Counted from the stretch's first letter, positions 21,639 to 32,768 are shown. The stretch: 64,000 nt of DNA from Diphasiastrum complanatum (GCA_029204225.1 CM055104.1:25063285-25127284); one strand, 5' to 3'. Made by a program: numbers and translations. The notes: generated by a model from the sequence alone, not told the origin.

Positions 21639-24470
21639 AACTGGCCGGTCAGCTATGCGGATCTCACGGAAATGGCCACGGTTTGAGGTTCATCAAGACA
21701 ACTATTGTGCAAGGTGCTGCCCACAGTGTAAGCACGGGTGCGTCCACGGTCGGGGTGGTTGGCAGGACGGGGGCTTGATGAGTCAAAGTGCTGCCCTTGA
21801 GGTGTAAGCACGGTCAGTTTCCGCGGTTCGGGCCTGGCGCCGTCTGCACGTAGGACAGATGAGGCAATGTGCTGCCATTAGGATGGTGTAAGCACGGTCT
21901 GTGCCTTGTGGGGTGCGGGGTGACATATTCGCGATGGCCACCATTCGTTTAGCTATAAGGGCTATCGACCAAATTTGGTGGGGGCGTTACTGAGGCAATG
22001 TGCTGCCTAACGGTGAAAGCACGGGTGCGTCCATGGGGGTGGTATATTCAAGGATAGCTGCCATTCCTTTAGCTATAAGGGCTATCGACCAAATTTGGTG
22101 GGGACGTTACTGAGGCAATGTGCTGCCTAACGGTGAAAGCACGGGTGCGTCCACGATTTGGGTGGTATGCTGCCGATCGTTTAGCTATAAGGGCTATTGA
22201 CTAAATTTGGTGGGGGTGTTACTGAGGCAATGTGCTGCCTAACAGTGAAAGCACGGGTGCGTCCATGGGGGTGGTATATTCAAGGATAGCTGCCATTCGT
22301 TTAGCTATAAGGGCTATCGACCAAATTTGGTGGGGGCGTTACTGAGGCAATGTGCTGCCTAACGGTGAAAGCACGGGTGCGTCCACGATTGGGGGGTACG
22401 CTGCCGATCGTTTAGCTATAAGGGCTATCGACTAGATTTGGTGGGGGCGTTACTGAGGCAATGTGCTGCCTGATGGTGAAAGCACGGGTGCGTCCACGGG
22501 GGCGGTATATTCAAGGATAGCTGCCGATCGTTTAGTTATAAGGGCTATCGACCAAAAAGTGGTGGGGCGTGACTGAGGCAATGAGCTGCTTAATGGTGAA
22601 AGCACGGATGGTTGGAGGGGTGCCCTATGTGGGCTGATTCTGTGATCGAATTGTATGGGCGCGGCCAGGCAAAGGTCCGTTGGCAGGACCATCTCAAAGT
22701 GGGACCTTGTCTTTGTTACTTGTTAGTAAATCTGCCTGAGTGTCTTACTTGTATGTATTCGTGGTGAGTCTTAGTACTCGTGCTTTGTCTGATTTGCATG
22801 ATTGCTTGTGATACAAGGAGCTGATGGCTCGAGAAGGAACCTTTTCTTTTGAAGGCTGATACCATCAAACAAAGAGGACTACAGAATCTGTGGGGTGGAT
22901 TTGCAGTTCAAGTACTCGCACGTGAACGGCAACGAAACGACTCAATGTTTGCAAAGGATGGATGGCTAGCCTGTTTCTTGGGTTAGTTTCATTTGCGACA
23001 ACGCCCACCAGACGCAAGCAGGAAGTCAAAAGTTGGAAAGGGCAATTTCAGGGGAGATCTTCTATGGAGCAGTTGGTCTTCATTTTGGGACGGCCACCTT
23101 CGGAACTGAAACTCACTGAGCATGGGTGATATCCAGTATCAGTTGGGTTTTTCCTCAAAGGGGAAAAGACTAGGATCCTCTTTAGAGATTGGCAACAAGT
23201 TGGATCGAGCCATAATCCTAGCAGATGGGAAGCAAAGTGTTGAAAGGCTTTTTGTCCGAAGAACTCTACTCTAAGTCCGATCAACTGATTTTATAAGTGG
23301 AGGGGAACTATCACACACACCTCTCTCTTGGGGCAAATTTTGAATGAAAGTTGATCAAAATGGGGGCAAATTCAAGGTGACCTAGCCATACTCACACGAG
23401 GAGACTGGCGAACTTTGGACCTAATAAGTTGACAAGTTTTTGTTGTGGAAAGGAAAGTTTGTTATAGGCTTTCTCTAGACCAGCAATGATGAGGAAACAT
23501 ATGAGTACGCTGGCTTGTGTTACGTGTAAGGCAGCTGATCAATGAAGGAACTGTGAAAGTTGAGTCTTGCATGAGAGACTTGGTATTTCGAACAGACGCT
23601 AAGGGACAGTTCGCGTTGAGATTGGACTAGTGCAAACTCTGGGTGCATGTGTCTGATTCAAAGAGAGCTACTTGAAGCCAAGCTCGATGTACACTTCTTG
23701 TTTTGACTGTGAGGCAACTGACCAGTGATGGAATTGTGAAAGTCAAGTTTTGCGCGACGGACATGGTACTTCAAATAAACGCGAAGAGATAGTTCGGATG
23801 CGGATCAAACTGGTGCGACCCTTTGGCTTTCCACGAGGTCAATGGTTACATTTGGGCTGATTCAAAGAGCTACTTCAAGCTAAGTGAGAGGTGCATTGCA
23901 GAGTACTCAATCTTTGCTTACCTTAAAGAGCCAAGATGGAAAAGTATCAGGATCAGGCTGGGACAAGGAGAGAAATCAAGGTGCAGAAGCAACAAGGCAC
24001 GAAGTGGACCATAAAGTGGGCAATCAAACGATAAATCCTTCGGCTCAGGGAGCCTTGATACCTGTGCGGAACTGAACAAATCTGGAGCTCAGGGAGCTCA
24101 ACACAAAGTGCATCAAGGACAAATCAGGAGCTCAAAGGAGTTCCAAAGTCGAAAGTCAGAAGCGACAGGGGCGTACATTTCAAAGAAAGGCCTCTGTCAC
24201 CAATTAATAAGGTTTTCGGGTTTTACGAAAGCGATATCAAATCTACGCTTTTCCCAGACAAAGATATTTTTTTTTCAAGTTATGTAATTTTTCAGTACAA
24301 AGAGCTGAGCCTCCGACTTGTGGTGTGCTAGCTTCAATGTTAATAAAAAGTGGCTAGTAAATTGAATACTGTGCCAAGTAGCTTAAATGTATAGTCATTT
24401 TAATTGGGAGACACCTTTACTTTAATCTGACATCTGATGAGGACATCAGATTTTATAAAGGTGGGGTGGA
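21639..24470 (+). mobile_element. Internal region of non-autonomous LTR element 2
   Basis: About 2.8 kb between primer site and polypurine tract without gag, protease, integrase or reverse-transcriptase motifs. It has a tandem-repeat leader (21861-22640), then low-coding DNA. The only frame shared with element 3 is a 63-codon one (23823-24014 here, complement of 27109-27300 there) starting MAFHEVNGYIWADS. It is probably incidental because both copies are nearly identical DNA. The polypurine tract aaaggtggggtgga lies at about 24457-24470. Element layout fits a LARD-like parasite mobilised by proteins of an autonomous relative not seen here. Confidence 0.75.
21861..22640 (+). repeat. Leader tandem repeat (seven copies, alternating 120 and 111 bp)
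   Basis: The phrase gaggcaatgtgctgcc starts copies at about 21861, 21992, 22112, 22224, 22344, 22455 and 22575. Steps run 131, 120, 112, 120, 111, 120, so two unit types alternate: one contains gtggtatattcaaggatagc, the other a shorter gtacgctgccgatcg version. Each includes gtgaaagcacgggtgcgtcc and ctataagggctatcgacc. The sister element at 25.4-30.5 kb has only about two copies. Confidence 0.85.
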
Positions 24471-25418
24471 TGTTGTAAAGCTACCTTTACAAGCTTTACT
24501 TCCGGCGCCATCGGCACCAGCTATGTCCCCGGCGCCGCTCCCGGCGCCACTGTGACCAGAATCCAGCCGGCGCCAAGTTCCTATGGCTGAAAATCTTTGA
24601 TCGGTTCTAGCGGAGTCCAGAGAGCTCAGATCGATGTGCAATCACCTCACACGATCTAGGCATGATTAAAGGAAGCCTGTGGATCAATAAAATCTAGAGA
24701 GAGAAAATGACTTTCTAGAAAGAGAAAATATTAGAGAGAGAAAAAATGTGCTTTACCAGCTTGGGTAGAGTGCTTGGTATGAGGGGGGTGCCGAATCACA
24801 CCAATACTATAGGGGAGTGCGGGTTGCGACTCAGGGCGAGCTCCAACCAAGTCTCAGCCTCCCTTGCTGGAATGTTGTCATGGCTCTCGCCTTGGCATGC
24901 TAGTGCCCCGGAGACTAGGGTCGGTCACACACTTGAAATGTAACCTTCTCAGATTTATCAATAAAGTGGGATTTTTCTCAAACTGACTCTGATTACCTTC
25001 TGGGTTCCAGTGTTCGGTAAAAGCGCCAGTTGTAAGGCCGTTTCCAAATTTTTAACTTGGCACATAGCTGAGGGTCGTATCCCGGGACGCTAGCGGTATG
25101 CCGTCGGAACCATTCGGTCCAGGAACTGGTTGTTTCCATATCTGTTGCGGCTTGTGGTTCTGAGTGTTCCTTGCATGAACGTGAATGGGTTAAGCTCTTG
25201 GGGAATGGGCTCTAACCTGTCGGCTGAGTTGGATGGCTTGCTTGGGTGGACGTTACCTGTTTATGGCTGTCCAGTCTGGCGTGGCGCCAAATTGGCTTTC
25301 AGCGCTCGTGACGAAGCTTTCAGTTGGTTAAGTCTGATGTAAGTCAGACCGCTTGCTTGGAATGGATGTTACTCGTTTGTAACGAAGCTTCGAGTTGGTT
25401 AAGTTTGATGTATGTCGG
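24471..25418 (+). mobile_element. LTR copy C (plus), 3' LTR of element 2, first part
   Basis: Starts tgttgtaaagctacc directly after the polypurine tract and continues to gtcgg at 25414-25418, where element 3 is inserted. The LTR resumes at 30485/30490 and ends at 30706 with gcgctaca. Without the insertion it would be about 1165 bp. It is shorter than the LTRs of element 3 because it has fewer GGCGCC repeats near its start and lacks about 39 bp near 25110. Confidence 0.85.
25414..25418. other. Left target-site duplication (gtcgg) of element 3
   Basis: gtcgg precedes the LTR at 25419 and is repeated at 30485-30489 right after its partner LTR. Confidence 0.9.
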
Positions 25419-26654
25419 TGTAGCGCAGGCATCCCAAAGGGAGCCGGGAACCACGACTTAGCTTCCCAGCCTTCAACTCTTGCCATCCAAACCCACTTGA
25501 CATACAAGCAGCCAACTCGCCAACAACGATCAGACTTAACCAACTTGAAGTTCCGAAAACCAACATTGAGATCCAACCTGGCGCCATGCCAGATCGGGGG
25601 TCCCGACGTGGGTGACTTCCCTCCAAGCAAGCCGCCCGACATACATCAAACTTAACCAACTCGAAGCTTCGTTACAAACGAGTAACATCCATTCCAAGCA
25701 AGCGGTCTGACTTACATCAGACTTAACCAACTGAAAGCTACGTCACGAGCGCTGGAAGCCAACCTGGCGCCACGCCAGACTGGACAGCCATAAACAGGTA
25801 ACATCCACCCAAGCAAGCCATCCAACTCAGCCGACAGGTTAGAGCCCGTTCCCCAAGAGCTTAACCTATTCACGTTCATGCAAGGAACACTCAGAACCAC
25901 AAGCCGCGACAGATATGGAAACAACCAGTTCTTGGACCAAATGGTCCCGACAGCATACCGCTGGCGCCACGGACCGAATGGTCCCGACGGCATACCGCTG
26001 GCGTCCCGGGATACGACCCTCAGCTATGTGCCAAGTTAAAAATTTTGAAAAGCGGCCTTACAACTGGCGCTTTTACCGAACACTGAAACCCAGAAGGTAA
26101 TCAGAGTCAGTTTGAGGAAAATCCCACTTTATTGATAAATCTGAGAAGGTTACATTTCAAGTGTGTGACCGACCCTAGTCTCCGGGGCGCTAGCATGCCA
26201 AGGCGAGAGCCATGACAACATTCCAGCAAGGGAGGCTGAGACTTGGTTGGAGCTCGCCCTGAGTCGCAACCCGCACTCCCCTATAGTATTGGTGTGATTC
26301 GGCACCCCCCTCATACCAAGCACTCTACCCAAGCTGGTAAAGCACGTTTTTCTCTCTCTAGGATTTTCTCTTTCTAGAAAGTCATTTTCTCTCTCTAGAT
26401 TTTATTGATCCCCAGGCTTCCTTTAATCATGCCTAGATCGTGTGAGGTGATTGCACATCGATCTGAGCTCTCTGGACTTCGCTAGAACCGATCAAAGATT
26501 TTCAGCCATAGGAACTTGGCGCCGGCTGGATTCTGGTCACAGTGGCGCCGGGAGCGGCGCCGGCGCCGTTGGCGCCGGGAGCAGCAGGGGCGCTGCTGGC
26601 GCCGGGGACATAGCTGGCGCCGGAAGTAAAGCTTGTAAAGGTAGCTTTACAACA
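25419..26654 (-). mobile_element. 3' LTR (copy D) of element 3
   Basis: On the plus strand it reads tgtagcgcaggc ... tttacaaca, 1236 bp, i.e. TG...CA in its own sense (tgttgtaaag ... gcgctaca). Its U3 part holds a cluster of GGCGCC palindromes (26525-26625), and a polyadenylation-like aataaa lies in the middle. Confidence 0.9.
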
Positions 26655-26669
26655 TCCACCCCACCTTTA
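26655..26669 (-). promoter_or_regulatory. Polypurine tract of element 3
   Basis: tccaccccaccttta on the plus strand, i.e. taaaggtggggtgga in element sense, abutting the LTR start; the same tract precedes copy C of element 2. Confidence 0.85.
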
Positions 26670-27990
26670 TAAAATCGGATGTCCTCATCAGATGTCAGAT
26701 TAAAGTAAAGGTGTCTCCCAATTAAAATAACTATACATTTAAGCTACTTGGCACAGTACTCAATTTACTGGCCACTTTTTATTAACATTGAAGCTGGCAC
26801 ACCACAAGTCGGAGGCTCAGCTCTTTGTACTGAAAAAATTACATAACTTGAAAATATATCTTTGTCTGGGAAAAGCGTAGATTTGATATCGCTTTCGTAA
26901 AACCCGAGAACCTTATTAACTGGTGACAGAGGCCTTTCTTTGAAATGTTCGCCCCTGTCGCTTCTGACTTTCGACTTTGGAACTCCTTTGAGCTCCTGAT
27001 TTGTCCTTGATGCACTTTGTGTTGAGCTCCCTGAGCTCCCGATTTGTTCAGTTCCGCACAAGTATCAAGGCTCCCTGAGCCGAAGGATTTATCGTTTGAT
27101 TGCACACTTTATGGTCCACTTCGTGCCTTGTTGCTTCTGCACCTTGATTTCTCTCTTTGTCCCAGCCTGATCTTGATACTTTTCCATCTTGGCTCTTTAA
27201 GGTAGGCAAAGATTGAGTACTCCGCAATGCACCTCTCACTTAGCTTGAAGTAGCTCTTTGAATCAGCCCAAATGTAACCATTGACCTCGTGGAAAGCCAA
27301 AGGGTCGCACCAGTTTGATCCGCATCCGAACTATCTCTTCGCGTTTGTTTGAAGCACCATGTCCGTCGCGCAAAACTTGACTTTCACAATTCCATCACTG
27401 GTCAGTTGCCTCACATTCAAAACAAGAAGTGTACATCGAGCTTGGCTTCAAGTAGCTCTCTTTGAATCAGAAACATGCACCCAGAGTTTGCACTAATCCG
27501 ATCTCAACGCGAACTGTCCCTTAGCGTCCGTTCGAAATACCAAGTCTCTCATGCAAGACTCAACTTTCACAGTTCCTTCATTGATCAGCTGCCTTACACG
27601 TAACACAAGCCAGCGTACTCATATGTTTCCTCATCATTGCTGGTCCAGAGAAAGCCTATAACAAACTTTCCTTTCCACAACAAAAACTTGTCAATTTATT
27701 AGGTCCAAAGTTCGCCAGTCTCCTCGTGTGAGTATGGCTAGGTCACCTTGAATTTGCCCCCCCATTTTGATCAACTTTCATCTAAAATTTGTCCCAAGAG
27801 AGAGGTGTGTGTGATAGTTCCCCTCCACTTAATAAATCAGCTGATCGGACTTAGAGTAGAGTTCTTCGGACAAAAAGCCTTTCCAACACTTTGCTTCCCA
27901 TCTGCTAGGATTATGGCTCGATCCAACTTGTTGCCAATCTCTGAAGAGGATCCTAGTCTTTTCCCCTTTTGAGGAAAAACCCAACTGATA

Positions 27991-28490
27991 CTGGATATCA
28001 CCCATGCTCAGTGAGTTTCAGTTCCGAAGGTGGCCATCCCAAAATGAAGACCAACTGCTATAGAAGATCTCCCCTGAAATTGCCCTTTCCAAGTTTTGAC
28101 TTCCTGCTTGCGTCTGGTGGGCGTTGTCGCAAATGAAACTAACCCAAGAAACAGGCTAGTCATCCATCCTTTGCAAACATTGAGTCATTTCGTTGTCGTT
28201 CACGTGCGAGTACTTGAACTGCAAATCTGCCGCACAGATTCTGGATATCACCCATGCTCAGTGAGTTTCAGTTCCGAAGGTGGCCGTCCCAAAATGAAGG
28301 CCAACTGCTCCATAGAAGATCTCCCCTGAAATGGCCCTTTCCAACTTTTGACTTCCTGCTTGCGTCTGGTGGGCGTTGTCGCAAATGAAACTAACCCAAG
28401 AAACAGGCTAGCCATCCATCCTTTGCAAACATTGAGTCGTTTCGTTGTCGTTCACGTGTGAGTACTTGAACTTCAAATCCGCCCCACAGA
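27991..28490. repeat. 250-bp tandem duplication inside element 3
   Basis: The phrase ctggatatcacccatgctca occurs at 27991 and again at 28241, and the following sequence repeats for about 250 bp with a few substitutions (for example ggccatcccaaaatg versus ggccgtcccaaaatg). Element 2 has this part once (complement, about 22880-23130). Confidence 0.85.
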
Positions 28491-29232
28491 TTCTGTAGTC
28501 CTCTTTGTTTAATGGTATCAGCCTTCAAAAGAAAAGGTTCCTTCTCGAGCCATCAGCTCCTTGTATCACAAGCAATCATGCAAACCAGGCAAAGCACGAG
28601 TACTAAGACTCACCACGAATACGTACAAGTAAGACACTCAGGCAGGTTTACTAACAAGTAACAAAGGCAAGGTCCCCCTTTGAGATGGTCCTGCCAACGG
28701 ACCTTTGCCTGGCCGCGCCCATACAAATCGATCACAGAATCAGCCCACATAGGACACCCCTCCAACTATCCGTGCTTTCACCATTAAGCAGCACATTGCC
28801 TCAGTCACGCCCCACCACTTTTTGGTCGATAGCCCTTATAGCTAAACGATCGGCAGCTATCCCGCACCGGCAGCTAACCACCCGTGCTTTACACCCGAAT
28901 TCGAGCAGCATCTCTGTATCAATGGTTAACCCGTACAGTTCGAATATGTCGCCCCGCACCCCACAAGGTATAGACCGTGCTTTCACCTCCCTAGGCAGCA
29001 CTTTGCCTCATCCGTCCTACGTGCAGACAGCGCCAGGCCCGAACCGCGAGAACTGACCGTGCTTACACCTCAAGGGCAGCACTTTGACTCATCAAGTCCC
29101 CCGTTCTGCCGACCACCCCGACCGTGGACGCACCCGTGCTTACACTGTGGGCAGCACCTTGCACAACAGTTGTCTTGATGAACCCCAAACCGTGGCCATT
29201 TCCGTGAGATCCGCATAGCTGACCGGCCAGTC

Positions 29233-29247
29233 GGCTCTGATACCACA
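29233..29247 (-). promoter_or_regulatory. Primer-binding site of element 3
   Basis: ggctctgataccaca on the plus strand, the complement of tgtggtatcagagcc, directly inside the 5' LTR; initiator-Met tRNA type. Confidence 0.85.
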
Positions 29248-30484
29248 TGTAGCGCAGGCATCCCAAAGGGAGCCGGGAACCACGACTTAGCTTCCCAGCC
29301 TTCAACTCTTGCCATCCAAACCCACTTGACATACAAGCAGCCAACTCGCCAACAACGATCAGACTTAACCAACTTGAAGTTCCGAAAACCAACATTGAGA
29401 TCCAACCTGGCGCCATGCCAGATCGGGGGTCCCGACGTGGGTGACTTCCCTCCAAGCAAGCCGCCCGACATACATCAAACTTAACCAACTCGAAGCTTCG
29501 TTACAAACGAGTAACATCCATTCCAAGCAAGCGGTCTGACTTACATCAGACTTAACCAACTGAAAGCTTCGTCACGAGCGCTGGAAGCCAACCTGGCGCC
29601 ACGCCAGACTGGACAGCCATAAACAGGTAGCATCCACCCAAGCAAGCCATCCAACTCAGCCGACAGGTTAGAGCCCGTTCCCCAAGAGCTTAACCTATTC
29701 ACGTTCATGCAAGGAACACTCAGAACCACAAGCCGCGACAGATATGGAAACAACCAGTTCTTGGACCAAATGGTCCCGACAGCATACCGCTGGCGCCACG
29801 GACCGAATGGTCCCGACGACATACCGCTGGCGTCCCGGGATACGACCCTCAGCTATGTGCCAAGTTAAAAATTTTGAAAAGCGGCCTTACAACTGGCGCT
29901 TTTACCGAACACTGAAACCCAGAAGGTAATCAGAGTCAGTTTGAGGAAAATCCCACTTTATTGATAAATCTGAGAAGGTTACATTTCAAGTGTGTGACCG
30001 ACCCTAGTCTCCGGGGCGCTAGCATGCCAAGGCGAGAGCCATGACAACATTCCAGCAAGGGAGGCTGAGACTTGGTTGGAGCTCGCCCTGAGTCGCAACC
30101 CGCACTCCCCTATAGTATTGGTGTGATTCGGCACCCCCCCTCATACCAAGCACTCTACCCAAGCTGTTAAAGCACGTTTTTCTCTCTCTAGGATTTTCTC
30201 TTTCTAGAAAGTCATTTTCTCTCTCTAGATTTTATTGATCCCCAGGCTTCCTTTAATCATGCCTAGATCGTGTGAGGTGATTGCACATCGATCTGAGCTC
30301 TCTGGACTTCGCTAGAACCGATCAAAGATTTTCAGCCATAGGAACTTGGCGCCGGCTGGATTCTGGTCACAGTGGCGCCGGGAGCGGCGCCGGCGCCGTT
30401 GGCGTCGGGAGCAGCAGGGGCTCTGCTGGCGCCGGGGACATAGCTGGCGCCGGAAGTAAAGCTTGTAAAGGTAGCTTTACAACA
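29248..30484 (-). mobile_element. 5' LTR (copy E) of element 3
   Basis: 1237 bp, nearly identical to copy D. It ends tttacaaca at 30484, directly followed by the gtcgg duplication. Confidence 0.9.
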
Positions 30485-30706
30485 GTCGGGCGGCTTGCTT
30501 GGAGGGAAGTCACCCACATCGAGACCCCCGATCTGGCATGGCGCCAGGTTGGATCTCAATGTTGGTTTTCGGAACTTCAAGTTGGTTAAGTCTGATCGTT
30601 GTTGGCGAGTTGGCTGCTTGTATGTCAAGTGGGTTTGGATGGCAAGAGTTGAAGGCTGGGAAGCTAAGTCGTGGTTCCCGGCTCTCTTTGGGATGCCTGC
30701 GCTACA
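30485..30706 (+). mobile_element. LTR copy C, second part (3' LTR of element 2)
   Basis: Begins with the repeated gtcgg and continues the plus-strand LTR interrupted at 25418, down to the LTR end gatgcctgcgctaca. Removing element 3 plus one gtcgg restores an uninterrupted LTR compared with copy B. Confidence 0.88.
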
Positions 30707-30725
30707 GTAGCTTTACAACACCCAT
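30707..30725 (-). mobile_element. Tail of LTR copy A plus right cccat duplication
   Basis: gtagctttacaaca (30707-30720) is the last 14 bp of the minus-strand LTR; cccat (30721-30725) follows, matching 19628-19632. The gtagc at 30707-30711 is the expected right-hand duplication of element 2; its left partner lies in the part deleted at the 20766/20767 junction. Confidence 0.8.
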
Positions 30726-31575
30726 GGAGCATATAGGTCGCCCAAAACTTCCATTCGAAGTTCGACCCAAAAAAGGGCTTGGGGACAATTGGTGTATGTG
30801 GTCTCGAAACTATTCGAAATCTCGCGAATATCTAGACAGGGAGTGGCCCCAAGTTTGTGCACCCAATACGGACCTGACGGATCCATTCATGCCTAGTTCC
30901 AACATCGTTTGGTCAATATGGCCTTTCGTCCCAAGGAAAACGCTTTTAGGGCAATGGAAATGACCCAGTTTGTCAATTTTTCGTCAAATGGCCCATCTTC
31001 TCCGAATGGCATTGGTTTCTCGTATGGGGGAACATATGGGAACATATGGGAACTATCAGAGAATGGGCATACTGGTAGCCTGAGACCTCTGTTCGAAGTT
31101 CAGCCCAGAGAAAGGCTTCGGGGTCAATTGGCCCATCCGGTCCCTGAACTGGTTGAAATTGCTCAGATTCTAGACCGGGTGTGGCCCTAGGTTTGTGAAC
31201 CCGATACAAACCTGCTAGATTTATTCATACCCAATTTCGACATCGTTTGGTGAATATGACCTTTCGTCAGGAGAACGCTTTTAGGCAATGGAAATGACCT
31301 AGTTTGGCAATTTTCCATCAAACGGTCCATTTTCTTTGAAAGACGTCGGTTTCTCATAGTGTCTGTTTCGACCAATGTGAGACATCAAGGGAAACCTGTG
31401 GGAATAGACAGGATGTCGAACAAGCCTATAGGTAGCCCAAAATCTGTGTTTGAAATTCGACGCAGAAAAGGGCTTCGGGAACAATTGGTGTCTGGTCCTA
31501 GAATTGGTCAAAATCGTTTAGATTTCTAGACGGGGGGTGGTCCTAGGTTTCTGAACCCGATACAGACCTGATCCA
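30726..31575 (+). repeat. About 360-bp satellite, segment 3 (about 2.5 monomers)
   Basis: The satellite resumes in the same orientation after the nested LTR block (anchors near 30885 and 31225) and stops near 31575 in gatacagacctgatcc. The 11-kb LTR nest is therefore an interruption of one array. Confidence 0.9.
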
Positions 31576-31696
31576 CTACATTTACAGACTACAACTTTGA
31601 TAGTACCCGACTACCCACTATACTATTTACCCCACTTTTACCCTAAGCTCTATATTTTGAGTTTTCCTTCAATTTATATTGTCATTTTTTGGGCAC

Positions 31697-31840
31697 GGGT
31701 TATGTTCGTAGCACTGTTGATTCCTCTCTTTATGTTCTTGGAAAAGATGGAGAGATTCTTCTTACTATTATTTATGTGGATGACTTATTCCTAACAGGTA
31801 GCTGTGACAAACTCATTGAAAGTGATAAAGCAACAAACAT
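31697..31840 (+). pseudogene. Ty1/copia reverse transcriptase scrap
   Basis: About 48 codons reading YVRSTVDSSLYVLGKDGE then ILLTIIYVDDLFLTGS. The YVDD box is the catalytic motif of copia-type reverse transcriptase, and the preceding S-x-DSSLYV phrase fits the same domain. No other part of a copia element adjoins it. It starts about 120 bp after the satellite ends. Confidence 0.85.
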
Positions 31841-32129
31841 TTTTTGGCCAAGGGTAGGGATGCTAGCAATACATCTATATGGAAGTTGTACATTTGCTTT
31901 TCTAACTAACTTGATGTTCTGAATCCTTAACCTTGCTTCTTTTTTATTTTTTGCCTTAACATGCCTATTCAGCTTTGGGTTCTATAGAATATGTCAAGGT
32001 CTTTGTGAAATTAAAAATTACTCTTCAAGTGAGATGATTAGGTGATGTTGGCAGTCAGGCCAATAATAGAAAACTGGAATACACATGTGAAATGGGACAA
32101 AAATTCAAGGCTTTTTAGAACTGCGCTTT

Positions 32130-32290
32130 GGAGTGATGGATATTCGCCGTCAGATCCCGTCCTCTTTCCTAGTAACATCTTCCATAGCTTCTTGTAGAGT
32201 AGCATACTGCTCCCGTCATTTTATTTCTCTTCTGATGCTTCATGGTAATCCGGCTAGGAACCACATGATCATCGCATGATCGAGAGTTAG
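32130..32290 (-). pseudogene. Ty3/gypsy gag scrap, minus strand
   Basis: The complement reads MWFLAGLP then SIRREIK, REQYATLQEAMEDV and an acidic tail. This closely follows the gag fragment at 366-500 (MWFLVGLPRSIRREL, EQYATLQEAMEDA) at DNA and protein level. In-frame stops are present. It is a third, short copy of the same gag family. Confidence 0.8.
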
Positions 32291-32728
32291 TGCATTTTTG
32301 AAATATTTTATACATCCTTAAATGTTGTTTTTTCCACCCGAACACATTATTTAAAAAATAAATATATTTTACAACGTTCTAATCCGAAAGACTTCCAGAT
32401 GCCAGAACCGTTCCGGAACTTGCGTATATATATTTCAATACTATGTTCTATAAGATAAACTTACTCAAATATGTTTTAACCAAGGCAGTGCCATGTGGCA
32501 TCAACCATTTACTCTTGTCTTTTATTCCATGCGGACCTACTTCTTTTGTTTGTGAGACCGACAACATAAATTGTTCTGGCCATGAATCTTGCAAATGTTT
32601 TTGCAAATGTGTTTATATGCCCGAGCCCCTGTCAATGTATTTTCTTTCTCCTTCTTGCCTTATCATTTTCTCTCTTTTGCAGCCCTCTCCCTCTCTCTCT
32701 TCCTCTCTCTTTTGCAGCTCTCTCCCTC

Positions 32729-32768
<40 letters not shown>

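Larger units (their letters stand above)
25419..30484 (-). mobile_element. Complete non-autonomous LTR element 3 (5066 bp)
   Basis: Minus-strand element with both LTRs (30484-29248 and 26654-25419), primer site (29247-29233), polypurine tract (about 26669-26655) and a 5-bp duplication gtcgg. The LTRs differ, by my alignment, by six substitutions and one single-base indel in about 1236 bp, so the insertion is young. The internal 2.6 kb encodes none of the retrotransposon proteins. It shares most of its sequence, inverted, with element 2 but has fewer leader repeats and a 250-bp tandem duplication. It inserted in opposite orientation into the 3' LTR of its relative. Confidence 0.9.

Noticed and set aside
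21861-22640. Regular spaced repeats that might suggest a CRISPR array
   Set aside because: Units are contiguous 111-120-bp tandem repeats with no unique spacers, inside a plant LTR retroelement.
19502-30963. Repeated frames of 60-150 codons in both orientations at 19.5-31 kb
   Set aside because: They translate LTR copies A-E; overlapping frames on both strands with no known domain. Their recurrence reflects LTR duplication, not a gene family.
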